In this document: piece by piece, positions 46,186 to 55,272 of the stretch | Position numbering within the stretch: the first letter of the stretch is position 1 | Layout of the letters: each line of letters begins with the position of its first letter | Assembly: GCA_012103575.1 (NCBI GenBank) | Contig: WLWN01000001.1 | Coordinates: forward strand, 2,918,538-2,982,537 | Reading direction: 5' to 3' | Source: Kiritimatiellia bacterium | GTDB lineage: Bacteria; Verrucomicrobiota; Kiritimatiellia; WLWN01 | Length of the DNA: 64,000 bases | Notes under the pieces: generated by a model | Database searches by the model: none | Told to the model about the DNA's origin: nothing | What the model saw: only the letters and a program-made list of their open reading frames with translations | Program-made: the position numbers and the translations under genes

Positions 46186-46824
46186 ATGAAGGTCACGTTA
46201 GCTTTAATCTTAAGCCTAGCCTTTCACACGTGTTTGGCATTATTTTTGGGACCGAGCTTCTTGACGGAGAAGGAAATCTTCTTTCACATTCCACAGAAAC
46301 CAGGCCGGATTAATATGCGGTTGGCTTATGTGCCGGGCGTCGATTCCAAACCACCCAACAACTCAGAGGTTCAAAAGATCATACAACCCGTTAAATTCTC
46401 TAAAAATGCGAAGCCTGTTTTGGCGGTTACGAAATCTGCACCCCGGAACATGGCCATTGAAAAGATAGGTTCCAAGCAGCGCATGGTTTCTTTTCAAGAG
46501 GGGCAAACGCAGATCGGGACACGCGAGCCCATAGGCACACGTCAAGCTTTAGAAAAATCTAAAGCGTCATTTATTTATCCTGAAACATGTATAGAAGAAG
46601 GATGTGAGGGACGTATACGGCTTCGTATTGAGATAAAAGATTCGGGAAATATTGGACCGGTTGAAGCTGCCGAATCAAACGTATACTGTGCACACTTAAA
46701 AAGTACGTGTATTGCGCAAACCTCAAATATATTAGTTCAATACGTGTTGCATGCAGACTCTTCACATGAAAACATTATGCCAGGAGTTAGTTTGTATGAT
46801 GTCGTATGGGAGTTGGTAGATTAG
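46186..46824 (+). CDS. TonB-like energy-transducing protein
   Basis: The best start is ATG 46186 (212 residues), giving an N-terminal signal-anchor KVTLALILSLAFHTCLALFL. A basic, proline-poor linker follows. The C-terminal part has IYPETCIEEGCEGRIRLRI near 125-143, the YP...G.EG.V.L pattern of TonB C-terminal domains, with two unusual cysteines. The end is degenerate compared with TonB. No ExbB or ExbD gene is present here. Its place next to the receptor suggests it is a dedicated partner. Confidence 0.75.
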   Translation: MKVTLALILSLAFHTCLALFLGPSFLTEKEIFFHIPQKPGRINMRLAYVPGVDSKPPNNSEVQKIIQPVKFSKNAKPVLAVTKSAPRNMAIEKIGSKQRMVSFQEGQTQIGTREPIGTRQALEKSKASFIYPETCIEEGCEGRIRLRIEIKDSGNIGPVEAAESNVYCAHLKSTCIAQTSNILVQYVLHADSSHENIMPGVSLYDVVWELVD

Positions 46825-46867
46825 CTGGATATTGAAGATGGAAGGTGTAGAGTAAGGTCTTTTTTTG

Positions 46868-47431
46868 ATGCGTCTAACTAAAATATATACTCGTATGGGA
46901 GACAAGGGAACAACCCGTTTGGGTCATGGTCAAACCGTTGATAAGGATCACCCCCGCATTGAAGCGTGCGGCGCAGTGGATGAACTCAATAGTATGGTTG
47001 GGCTTATCTTGACTGAAGAGATGCCAGACTCGATCCACAAGTTGCTGACAACCGTTCAGCATCATCTCTTTGATTTGGGCGCTGAACTTTGTATTCCAGG
47101 TCATACTAAGATTCAACAGCAACACATTGAATTTCTTGAACAAGAACTCGATGCCCTCAATGCAACACTTGAACCTTTGAAGGAATTTATACTTCCTGGG
47201 GGTGCGTCCATGTCATCAACGTGCCATTTAGCGCGAACCGTTTGTCGACGTGCAGAACGAAGAATCGTTTCTTTATCAAAAAGCGACTCGGTCTCTCCGC
47301 ATACCATACAATATATAAATCGATTATCAGATGTGCTTTTTGTTGTTGCGCGAAGTCTTAATAAATCAGCGGGCTTACCGGATACCTTGTGGCAACCTGC
47401 CGACGTTGATCCTAGCACTCTCCAAAGCTAA
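46868..47431 (+). CDS. Cob(I)alamin adenosyltransferase, PduO type
   Basis: A 187-residue protein starting at ATG 46868. It has TRMGDKGTTRLGHGQTVDKD near 7-26 (ATP-binding loop), RIEACGAVDELNSMVGL near 30-46, and FILPGGASMSSTCHLARTVCRRAER near 105-130 in two segments, all PduO hallmarks. It makes adenosylcobalamin. It is the third gene of the riboswitch operon, and its stop codon touches the 6-bp target duplication of the IS1634 element, which has separated it from anything downstream. Confidence 0.95.
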   Translation: MRLTKIYTRMGDKGTTRLGHGQTVDKDHPRIEACGAVDELNSMVGLILTEEMPDSIHKLLTTVQHHLFDLGAELCIPGHTKIQQQHIEFLEQELDALNATLEPLKEFILPGGASMSSTCHLARTVCRRAERRIVSLSKSDSVSPHTIQYINRLSDVLFVVARSLNKSAGLPDTLWQPADVDPSTLQS

Positions 47432-47436
47432 CTTGA

Positions 47437-49338
47437 CGGGTGTTACTCCTTGAAAAGCGAGAAAGCCATCGATAGTAACCAATAGAATGAGGGCTTTTAC
47501 CGTTATTTTAAAATTTCAAGTGCATGGCTATATGTCTGTGCTTAGCAAATCCATAATTTTTTGCTGGTCAGGGTCACATGCTCCGTCTTGTTCATAGGTC
47601 ACCTTTTCGATCTCCATCTCGTGGTGCCCCTGATTTTTAAGACACTCTATTACCCCTGAAAAGCTCCAACGACGATCGGCTCCTTTCCCATCGGATTCAA
47701 ACAAAGGCGCTAAACGTTTTTGCATATGCCATTGAACATAATAGGCGAGCATGCACAAAAAAAGATGAGCCTGTATCCTTCGGTCTACTTTGTGATGGAC
47801 TGGCCTCGTTTCCAATTCTACGGTCTTAAGAGCTCGAAAGGCCCGTTCTAGGTTCCCCAAAGATTTATAAGGCTTCAACTACCGCCGAGAGGCCGTCTAC
47901 GGTCTGGCCGGGGGCCGTTGAGCGAATAATATAGCAGCCGTCAAGCCGTTCTGCTTCAATGACTTTGTCTTGATCTACCTTCCAGATCAGCTTGTGGCCC
48001 TGGCTGGACAGGGCCCCTTCACCGCCCTGAATAGACCATTTGATAAATTTTCCCATTTTATACTTAGCGAGTACTTTGCCCACTCTGGCTCCAAGTTCTT
48101 CAACGGTCGTGGCCCTTTTGTAGTTGGTAATTTCCTCGAGGCCCTCCCCCATTTTTTTAAGCAATCGATTCCGGCTCGCTCCTTCTTGTTTCTCGGTAAT
48201 CGGATTTTTACACAGGGTGTACCGAAGCTGTTCATCGTCGGGATCTATAATTTCTACGGATTTTTTCTCATCAAAAAGGCCTATCTGTATCACCGATCGA
48301 CCCAACAGCTCTTTGAGGTGGGCGTGAGTCAACGCGCTGATTGCGCATATATCTTGGAGGGTTCGCATCTTTTCGAACTGGCCTTGAGTCACCATGCCCC
48401 GATCCCCCACAAATATAAAGTGTTTCAGGCCGTAGGCACGACGGATTTGATCTATCTTGTCGGTGACTGTGGTTACATTTTTTTTGTTTCCTTCGAAGAC
48501 TTCGCAGCCAACAGGACATCCCTGGTGATTTATAATAAGCCCGATAACAACCTGTTTATGGCCTTTTTTCTTGTCGCGGTTGTATCCGAATTTAATCAAG
48601 TCGTTTTGGGAGTATTCCCCTTCAAAGTAAGTACTGGTAATGTCGTATAGAATCAGGGATCTGACTGCAGATGCCTGGCCACCAGTTTTTTCTGTATAGC
48701 GTTCTGGCGTTTGAGTAACCGATCTAAAGGATCGTAGGAGTGTTTTTCCACGCAGGGCTTTTCATCGACTCCACACAATGCCCATAGACAGGTCTGCTCA
48801 GAGAGGTTGCAGGGACTGAGCTTGCTCCCCTGATAAATGATGCGTCCGACCACCATAGCCATCACCGATTTGACCCACGTTTCGTCTCTGGAATATAAGA
48901 GACGATCTAATCGGAGGTCTTTGGCTAGCTTAAGGATCGATTGACTCGCGCCGAGTTCCTTAGAGGATCGAATGGCCAGGGCTTTGGAATCATTGGCCGG
49001 AATGACCTTTTCGCGAAACGAGAGTTGAAGTATTTTAAGCTGTTTAACCGAGCATCCGGTAATCCGTCGATGTTGGGTGTGCCTGAACTTTTTTGTTTCT
49101 TTATCCCAAAAGGTGGTTCTCAAAATACCTACAGGACTTTCTCTGGAAGTCTGGATTTCGAGGTGTAAGTTTCCATTCTTAGTAAGCATGGCTAAAGTAA
49201 ATCATTAGAAAGGTAACATCTTAGCAAAAAAGATTTTATTTGAATGGCTATATTCTGAAAATTTAAAAAAAGGGGTAAAAGCCCTGATTTTATTGCTTAC
49301 TATCGATGTTTTTCTCGCTTTTCAAGGAGTAACATCCG
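47437..49338 (-). mobile_element. IS1634-family insertion sequence
   Basis: The 1902-bp element starts CGGGTGTTACTCC and ends as its near complement. Inverted repeats run about 55 bp with few differences (core TCCTTGAAAAGCGAGAAA). The flanks are ACTTGA at 47431-47436 and 49339-49344, a 6-bp duplication as usual for the family. It encodes one transposase in three frames. Confidence 0.92.
47528..49189 (-). pseudogene. IS1634-family transposase with two frameshifts
   Basis: Part one (48653-49189) is the N-terminal region (HRRITGCSVKQLKILQ, LVVGRIIYQGSK-like). Part two (47865 to about 48665) contains the DDE core: LYDITSTYFEGEYSQ, FGYNRDKKKGHKQVVIGLI, FVGDRGMVTQ. Part three (47528-47878) is the end with KSLGNLERAFRALKTVELE and HLFLCMLAYYVQWHM. 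Single-base shifts join them, near 48656 (LQSDP to LILYD) and near 47878. The copy is probably inactive though its ends are intact. Confidence 0.88.
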
Positions 49339-49432
49339 ACTTGACTCCAATTCGTCAATATAATTTTTGAGGAGAACTATGCGGACCCTCATGCTAGGCG
49401 CTGTGGAAAAGCAGCGTTAAGGATTCCGGTGT

Positions 49433-49728
49433 TTACGGTTCTACTTTTTCGATGCGCTCTTTCCAGTATCCTGGTCGACGTTTGCAATGATCCAGATACG
49501 CGCATCAACATAGAGATAGATGATGAGATAAGGAAAACGGTGTATAAGACATCTTCGTGTTCCGTCTTCGCGAAGTGGCCAGCGTTTTGGAAATCGCTTG
49601 ATGGTGTCAACAGAATGTTCCGTTTCCGATTGGAAGTCCAATCCGAGCCCCCTACATTTACCAGCGTAATACGCAGCTGCATCCCACAACTCCACCTCGG
49701 CCTCATGTAATATGACCGAAGGGATCAT
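49433..49728 (-). pseudogene. RelE/ParE-family toxin, C-terminus frameshifted
   Basis: The 95-codon frame starting at 49728 reads LHEAEVELWDAAAYYAGK, LGLDFQSE, RWPLREDGTRRCLIHRFPY, a standard ParE core. It then diverges after IWIIAN. One base away the expected ending RRPGYWKERIEKVEP runs to a TAA at 49433. The break is near 49470-49478. A shortened or altered toxin may be tolerated by the cell. The start overlaps the antitoxin stop. Confidence 0.82.
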
Positions 49729-49958
49729 TTATATTTAGCTTTGATATCAGCGAAGACAGTATCGGCAGGGTGATTCTTGGCTTTACCTTCACGTACCATG
49801 TGGACCCTACGTTGAATCTCCTGTTCCTGCCTCGGGCTCAGTTCAAAATCAGCCGGATCGTCAAGGCTGAGGATTAGGTTATGGGCTAGGCTAGCACGCT
49901 CGCTGGTAGACAGGGCCATAGCTTCAGTATATATGTCTTGTACGTCTACGTGACTCAT
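49725..49958 (-). CDS. Addiction-module antitoxin component
   Basis: A 77-residue helical protein: IYTEAMALSTSERASLAHNL, LSLDD, then a charged helix SPRQEQEIQRRVHMVREG and KNHPADTVFADIKAKYK. This is the pattern of the small antitoxins (CHP02574 type) that precede ParE-like toxins. The A at the end overlaps the toxin gene by 4 bp. The antitoxin appears intact although its toxin is frameshifted. Confidence 0.85.
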   Translation of the reverse strand: MSHVDVQDIYTEAMALSTSERASLAHNLILSLDDPADFELSPRQEQEIQRRVHMVREGKAKNHPADTVFADIKAKYK

Positions 49959-50050
49959 AACTAAGTATTACTGAACCGAGATCGTCTTGTCAATTTGTTG
50001 GCCCAAATGAACGTCGAGTACATCCAGAAATCTCGACGCGTCGTCTGACG

Positions 50051-51064
50051 TTAATTCTTATTTGTATAGCTGATTAATTGGTCAAGTTTATTAGCCCCCG
50101 CCCCCGAATCAATGGAATGAGCTGCTTGCTCTATACCTTGGGGAAAGTTTTCGGCCTTACCCCCGGCAATAATAGCCGCTGCTGCATTCAATACAACAAT
50201 ATCTCTGGGAGATCCTTTTTTTCCCAAAAGTATATCTTTAATGATATCCGCGTTATCTTCGGGGCTACCGCCTTTTAAATCTTCGGGTTGAACTTTTGGA
50301 ATGTTAAATGTTTCAGGATCGATTTCGGTGATGGTCACATCCTTTTCTTTTACTTCCGCCACAAGACTGGTGGTCGTTGTTGTGAATTCATCCAGTCCGT
50401 CGTTCCCGTGGACAACAAACAAATGTTTTGCTCCTAAGTCAGAAGCGGCTTTTCCCATCGTCACAACAAGTTCTCGGTCATAAACACCCAGCACACCATA
50501 TTGAGCGCCAGCTGGATTCGAAAGGGGGCCGAGAATATTAAAAATTGTTCTGATACCTACCTCTTTTCGGGGCCCAATCGCGTGTTTCATTGCAGGATGT
50601 AATGAAGGGGCAAAAAGGAAGGCCATCTGAATTTCTTGTAAACAGTGAGTCATTACATCGGCAGAAACCTTAATGTTTACACCCAGTGCTTGTAACACAT
50701 CGGCGCTTCCACTTCTGCTGGAGACACTTTTGTTTCCGTGTTTTGCCACGGTAATGCCCGCGCCCGCGGCCACAAAGGCGGCGGCGGTCGAAATGTTGAA
50801 GGTGTTCGTTCCATCGCCCCCTGTTCCACACGTGTCTACGACATTGTCGGTTGGTGTTTGTATGGCTGTAAACTTTTCACGCATGGCCTGCACGCTGCCG
50901 GCAATGACATCGGGTGTTTCGCCTCGTATCCGCAAAGCGGTTATAAAGGATGCAATCTGAGCCGGTGTTGTGTCTCCGGACATAATTTCCCGCAAGGTTG
51001 TGTAAGCTTCATCGTGGGATAAGGGATGGTTCTCTACAAGTTTTCTAATGGCCTCTTGTATCAT
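50051..51064 (-). CDS. trpD: Anthranilate phosphoribosyltransferase
   Basis: A 337-residue enzyme. The PRPP loop DTCGTGGDGTNTFNIST near 79-95 and KHGNKSVSSRSGSADVL near 107-123 are family signatures; HPAMKHAIGPRKEVGIRTIF near 155-174 is also diagnostic. It joins anthranilate to PRPP in tryptophan synthesis. No other trp gene is nearby. It lies 40 bp downstream of mvaD on the same strand and may share its transcript. Confidence 0.96.
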   Translation of the reverse strand: MIQEAIRKLVENHPLSHDEAYTTLREIMSGDTTPAQIASFITALRIRGETPDVIAGSVQAMREKFTAIQTPTDNVVDTCGTGGDGTNTFNISTAAAFVAAGAGITVAKHGNKSVSSRSGSADVLQALGVNIKVSADVMTHCLQEIQMAFLFAPSLHPAMKHAIGPRKEVGIRTIFNILGPLSNPAGAQYGVLGVYDRELVVTMGKAASDLGAKHLFVVHGNDGLDEFTTTTTSLVAEVKEKDVTITEIDPETFNIPKVQPEDLKGGSPEDNADIIKDILLGKKGSPRDIVVLNAAAAIIAGGKAENFPQGIEQAAHSIDSGAGANKLDQLISYTNKN

Positions 51065-51104
51065 AATCTGAAATTTCCTTTCTGAAATGTTACGCCGTGT
51101 TCTG

Positions 51105-52136
51105 CTACGGCAAATTTTCTACATCCTCAATGTTAACGGTGTTATCTGTTGGGGTAAACGGTGCTATCCGTTGAACCCCTTGAAAAGAAGACACAATGGT
51201 CTGCTCTGTCTCTTTTAAATAAAGAAGTTTTATGTTAGGTCCTGCGTCCATTGTAAAATAGACATCAACACCTTGTTCCCGCAGCGCCCATATTCGATGA
51301 ATGGTCTCTAGTGTTTGCGGAATCCAATATAAGACGGGTGGACATGCTGTCAACATCGTTGCATGCATCGCTAACGCGTTTGATTCAGAAAGGGTTCCGA
51401 ACCGTTCAAAATCTTTTTGATGAATAGCGTTCTGTAACTGAGCACAATCATCCTTAACTTTTGCAGTCCATATGTCATAAAACACAGATGTTTGAACCGT
51501 CCTTTTCATTGCGGCACGGGACCCAATGGATTTTGGGCGATCAGACAACGTCAAAAGACCCACCTGTAACCCTGACCACACGCTTTCAAGAGGTTCAGCA
51601 TAACTATCCATTCCATCTTTAGCACAACCGGCATGCCATTGAACAAAACCAGAATAGATAGACCGACACGCACTTCCACTTCCTAGCCGAGCTAAAATGG
51701 AAAGTTCTTTCGACGCTAAATCCCACTGGAAAAGGTCGTTCAAGGCTAAAACGAGCGCGGCAAACCCTGCCGCTGACGAAGCAACGCCTGCGGCAATAGG
51801 AATATTACTCTGGGTCGTCAACGTAAAACGCATCTGCTCATCCAAACGAAACAAATCTAAGAAACGGATGGCGCGTTGCGTAAAAGAGTCATCCGGAGAA
51901 ACACGTTTACCATTCAAAACAACACGATCTTCGTCGCTTAGCTGTAATTCTGTTTGGGCCCCATAGTTTTTCAAAGAAATAGAAAGACTTGATGTGACCG
52001 GCAGATTCAGTTCTTCGTCTCGTTTACCCCAGTATTTACACAAAGCAATGTTTGAAGGGGCAAAAGCAACACCTTTGTCTCTCGGCGATATATTTCGATC
52101 ACCTATAATATGGGTAACAACCTCTTGTCTATTCAA
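51105..52136 (-). CDS. mvaD: Diphosphomevalonate decarboxylase
   Basis: A 343-residue GHMP-family decarboxylase. SNIALCKYWGKRDEELNLP near 28-46 is the signature N-terminus, and IPIAAGVASSAAGFAAL near 110-126 is the GHMP loop. SGSACRSIYSGFVQWHAG near 150-167 and a late Asp in FTMDAGPN near 288 complete the active site. It converts mevalonate diphosphate to isopentenyl diphosphate with ATP. Its start overlaps the upstream kinase gene by 8 bp. Confidence 0.95.
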   Translation of the reverse strand: MNRQEVVTHIIGDRNISPRDKGVAFAPSNIALCKYWGKRDEELNLPVTSSLSISLKNYGAQTELQLSDEDRVVLNGKRVSPDDSFTQRAIRFLDLFRLDEQMRFTLTTQSNIPIAAGVASSAAGFAALVLALNDLFQWDLASKELSILARLGSGSACRSIYSGFVQWHAGCAKDGMDSYAEPLESVWSGLQVGLLTLSDRPKSIGSRAAMKRTVQTSVFYDIWTAKVKDDCAQLQNAIHQKDFERFGTLSESNALAMHATMLTACPPVLYWIPQTLETIHRIWALREQGVDVYFTMDAGPNIKLLYLKETEQTIVSSFQGVQRIAPFTPTDNTVNIEDVENLP

Positions 52137-53058
52137 AACGAACTCCTTCTGAACTCATATCTACGTCCAGTCGTTCACCGGGAATATTTGTACTTTTTTC
52201 AATCATTCCTAGTCCGACAACACAATCTCCTAGTCCGGACCCTGAAATTTTTGCACCTAAAATATCGGGTTGAGACCGAAGGCCTTTCACAATAGCGTCT
52301 AAACGATCTGTATGAACCCCCATTATTTCCATGATTCCATGGTTTACATTAAACAATATTCCTAATGACAACCACTCTTGATCGTTTATAGCCTGGACGG
52401 CCGTGTGAACCGACTGATTGATTGTATGATACAGTTCATCAAACCGAGCGGGATCTTTCTCCATGTTTTGACGGACCTGTTCGATCACCTTAACCGTAGG
52501 CTCTTTATACCCAGAGTATACGACCGTTATTGGATGAATTCGGTCCAATTTTTTAGTATAAAGAGGATCCATTCGATAGGCGACAATCCCTCCATAGACA
52601 CTTGCGGCTACGTCGGCGCCAGAACCAATGCCTTGAACTTTAAGAGTGGTCTGACGGCTTGCTGTAAACAATTTTTTTTCTTCGAGTGACTCTTCAAGCC
52701 AAGACCTCAGAACCGCATGCGTGGCCACGGAGACGGCTGCTGAAGAACCCAATCCTACCTGATCCGAAAACTCAGATTCAATCTTTAGATCGAACCCTGT
52801 GGACAAGCGATCGCTATAAAACTCGATTGCGTTTAACACAAACTGAAAGGGTCTTTTATTTTCGAGGTTATCGAGATCTGTTCTATAGTTTCCCAGAGCG
52901 GAAACCAACAAGATCTGTGTGTCCGTTCGTGGAGTCAAACGAATAGAAATACGCCGTGTAACCGCACAGGCCATGGCCAGATGATTATACAGAACGGCAT
53001 GTTCACCTAGTAACATTAAGTTTCCGGGCGCAGAGGCCTTATACGATTCGTGTGCCAC
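52129..53058 (-). CDS. GHMP kinase, probable phosphomevalonate kinase
   Basis: A 309-residue GHMP kinase. SAPGNLMLLGEHAVLY near 9-24 is motif 1, VGLGSSAAVSVATHA near 100-114 the ATP loop, and AKISGSGLGDCVVGLG near 274-289 motif 3. By position between mevalonate kinase and decarboxylase it should be the phosphomevalonate kinase, although its sequence is close to mevalonate kinases; substrate is inferred from the operon. It overlaps both neighbours (8 and 20 bp). Confidence 0.82.
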   Translation of the reverse strand: MAHESYKASAPGNLMLLGEHAVLYNHLAMACAVTRRISIRLTPRTDTQILLVSALGNYRTDLDNLENKRPFQFVLNAIEFYSDRLSTGFDLKIESEFSDQVGLGSSAAVSVATHAVLRSWLEESLEEKKLFTASRQTTLKVQGIGSGADVAASVYGGIVAYRMDPLYTKKLDRIHPITVVYSGYKEPTVKVIEQVRQNMEKDPARFDELYHTINQSVHTAVQAINDQEWLSLGILFNVNHGIMEIMGVHTDRLDAIVKGLRSQPDILGAKISGSGLGDCVVGLGMIEKSTNIPGERLDVDMSSEGVRFE

Positions 53059-54043
53059 GGGCGTCTCCTTGAACCGTCATCATGGTGTACTTATATTTTT
53101 GACAAATAGCATCTGGGGGCTTATCCGACATGACCATGACAATACCCGCCTGATCCCCTTGTGTCGAACCTGCGCCACAAACCTTGGCAGCGCCTCCTTC
53201 TGCTTCTATCTCGTCAATGACATGGGCCACCTTGTTGGGAACGACGCCAATACGACACAGAAGCCGATGATTTTTACGAATAAGAGCCCGAACATCTTTC
53301 TGCACATTTAGATGAAGCGCTTTTTCGAGCCGCAACGTTACATCTTCAAACTCATTCCATATTTTGTTTTCTTTAAAACGTTCTGAAACGGTTACCACAC
53401 ATTCGCCTGTTGTCGCATCTGGGATCCCGGTGTTTATCAAAAAGAGTTCCATGGGTGATATATTCAAGGGTATGGCTTTCTCTTTTTGGAACAGAACAAA
53501 ACCACCGTGCAGAGATATATAAGGATCAACGCCGCTAGGCCGGCCATGCTGAATCTTTTCTGATTCAAGCGCTAATTGATAAAGCTTATCCGCCTTTACA
53601 GACACGTCAAAGTGACTCGACAACACCTTTAATGTGGCGAGAATAGCCGCTGCCGAAGATCCCATCCCGCACCCTAGAGGAATCGTTGAACGCAACTGTA
53701 ACTCGAATCCTTTATCAGGTTCTACATTCCATATTTCGAGCGCCGTTGCGATGGTATATAGAATAAGATCTAATGGGTCTTCAATCACGTCACGAATAAG
53801 AAGGTGCCCTTTTTCGAATGCCTTATACTTTTCATCGACCTTCTGCTTAAAAGAAGAAAGCGAAGATAACGTAGAGACTTTTTGATGGTTTCGTTTAGCA
53901 AACTTAACCGTGACACATCTCTGATTTTGTGGAGTAATCCCCGCCTTTACGTAACGATTCACGGCCATAACCAAGGCTGGTCGACCGTGGACCACCGCAT
54001 GTTCGCCACTAAGAATTAATTTGCCAAGCGCTATTGCCTCCAT
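53039..54043 (-). CDS. mvk: Mevalonate kinase
   Basis: A 334-residue GHMP kinase. LGKLILSGEHAVVHGRPALV near 6-25 is the classic mevalonate-kinase opening, then PLGCGMGSSAAAILATLK near 122-139 and QHGRPSGVDPYISLHGG near 166-182 with the catalytic Asp. The C-terminal KVCGAGSTQGDQAGIVMV is motif 3. It makes 5-phosphomevalonate. It is the first of three overlapping mevalonate genes; the upstream steps (HMG-CoA synthase and reductase) are not in the window. Confidence 0.92.
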   Translation of the reverse strand: MEAIALGKLILSGEHAVVHGRPALVMAVNRYVKAGITPQNQRCVTVKFAKRNHQKVSTLSSLSSFKQKVDEKYKAFEKGHLLIRDVIEDPLDLILYTIATALEIWNVEPDKGFELQLRSTIPLGCGMGSSAAAILATLKVLSSHFDVSVKADKLYQLALESEKIQHGRPSGVDPYISLHGGFVLFQKEKAIPLNISPMELFLINTGIPDATTGECVVTVSERFKENKIWNEFEDVTLRLEKALHLNVQKDVRALIRKNHRLLCRIGVVPNKVAHVIDEIEAEGGAAKVCGAGSTQGDQAGIVMVMSDKPPDAICQKYKYTMMTVQGDARGTRIV

Positions 54044-54081
54044 GATGCGAAAAGATCACCAACTAACGTTTCATGAACTTA

Positions 54082-55080
54082 TCAGGCCATCCAATAATTT
54101 TTTAGTCTCTCTAGACCTTCTTCAGTTTTATGGATATCGATACCCAAATAAGCAAAACGCGCGAAGATTTTGTCTTCTCCGGGTAACAGTTTGCCAAAAT
54201 GACTTCGCGAGCAAAAAGAAATGCCTGTTTCATGGAACGCGTCGGTTCTAAATTTTTGTTCATCCGTATAACCAAGACGATATTCATAGTTGACGTTCAG
54301 CTTGGAAATAATGGTTGTAATCTTTTCGGGTCCAATGGCGGCACCTGGTCGCCATCCTATCATGGCATATTTTTTTGAATAGGTATAGCCAATAATGGTT
54401 CTTTCCTGCATGCCAGGGATACTTACAATACTTTGGCTGTTTCCGGAATAACGGATATCAAAATAAGGTTCGTCAGAAAGCACAAACCAGTTGTGTTTGA
54501 TAGCTAAATCGGCAAGCCATCGCATTTCTTCATCGTCTGATTCTGCGCCAATGGGGTTTTGGCCGTTATTATAAATAAAGAGCCGAGTCTTGTCTGTAAT
54601 GGCATGTTCTACCTGTTCGCGATTGATGCGAAACCCTTGTTCGGTGGAAATATATCCGTAGGGTTGATTGACGCCTCCAAGAAAGTCAATTTGCGATTCG
54701 TAAATAGGGTACCCTGGGTTTGGGTATAAGACTCCGTCGCCAGGGTTCATAAGGACCATGAGAAATTTCCCGATAATAGGTTTTCCGCCTGGCTGAACAG
54801 AAACATGTTTCATGTCGTACTTAACATGTCTGGCAATGCCTATGTTTTCGGCAATGGCCTCTCTGAGTTCTGGGATCCCTGGGGCTGGACAATAACCTGT
54901 TTTGCCGTCGAGCATCGCTTTATGAGCGGCCTCAATAATATTTTCTGGTGTACGAACATTCATGTCCCCGAGATGAAACGGATATACCGTGTTTCCTCTT
55001 TCGGCCCAGGTTTTAGCATCATCGGATACGGCGAATGCGGTTTCAGTTCCTAGCTGGCTAATGCGTTTAGCCATGTTCAT
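54082..55080 (-). CDS. PLP-dependent class I/II aminotransferase with an internal deletion
   Basis: A 332-residue protein. The N-terminal half has FHLGDMNVRTPENIIEA and YCPAPGIPELREAIAENIG, NNGQNPIG, then SDEPYFDIRYSG and the PLP lysine region YTYSKKYAMIGWRPG near 234-248. After LNVNYE the sequence jumps to GYTDEQKFRTDAFHETGISF; relatives have about 60-70 residues between these points (small-domain part). The frame is kept. Folding or activity is uncertain. The substrate is unknown. It lies 38 bp upstream of the mevalonate genes on the same strand. Confidence 0.75.
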   Translation of the reverse strand: MNMAKRISQLGTETAFAVSDDAKTWAERGNTVYPFHLGDMNVRTPENIIEAAHKAMLDGKTGYCPAPGIPELREAIAENIGIARHVKYDMKHVSVQPGGKPIIGKFLMVLMNPGDGVLYPNPGYPIYESQIDFLGGVNQPYGYISTEQGFRINREQVEHAITDKTRLFIYNNGQNPIGAESDDEEMRWLADLAIKHNWFVLSDEPYFDIRYSGNSQSIVSIPGMQERTIIGYTYSKKYAMIGWRPGAAIGPEKITTIISKLNVNYEYRLGYTDEQKFRTDAFHETGISFCSRSHFGKLLPGEDKIFARFAYLGIDIHKTEEGLERLKNYWMA

Positions 55081-55272
55081 ACGTATCCTCCCTGTCCTTC
55101 ATGACCTTTAAGATCAAAATTTTTCCCTTTAGACATTCTATTTACTATAAAAAGATGAGAGAAAAAGTCAATGTTGAAAAGCTCTTTCTGAAACCTATAC
55201 ACGTGTCATTTCGATTGTAGTGCATGATGAGGTTTTCTTCTAGCGTCTTTCTTCTCTAATGAGACGTGTCGC

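Noticed and set aside
47970..48650. 226-codon plus-strand frame inside the IS1634 element
   Set aside because: Antisense shadow of the transposase; phase matches codon bias of the reverse gene.
49379..49420. Short frame MRTLMLGAVEKQR with a good ribosome site
   Set aside because: Thirteen codons next to the IS1634 end; more likely the start of a gene cut off by the insertion than a real peptide gene.
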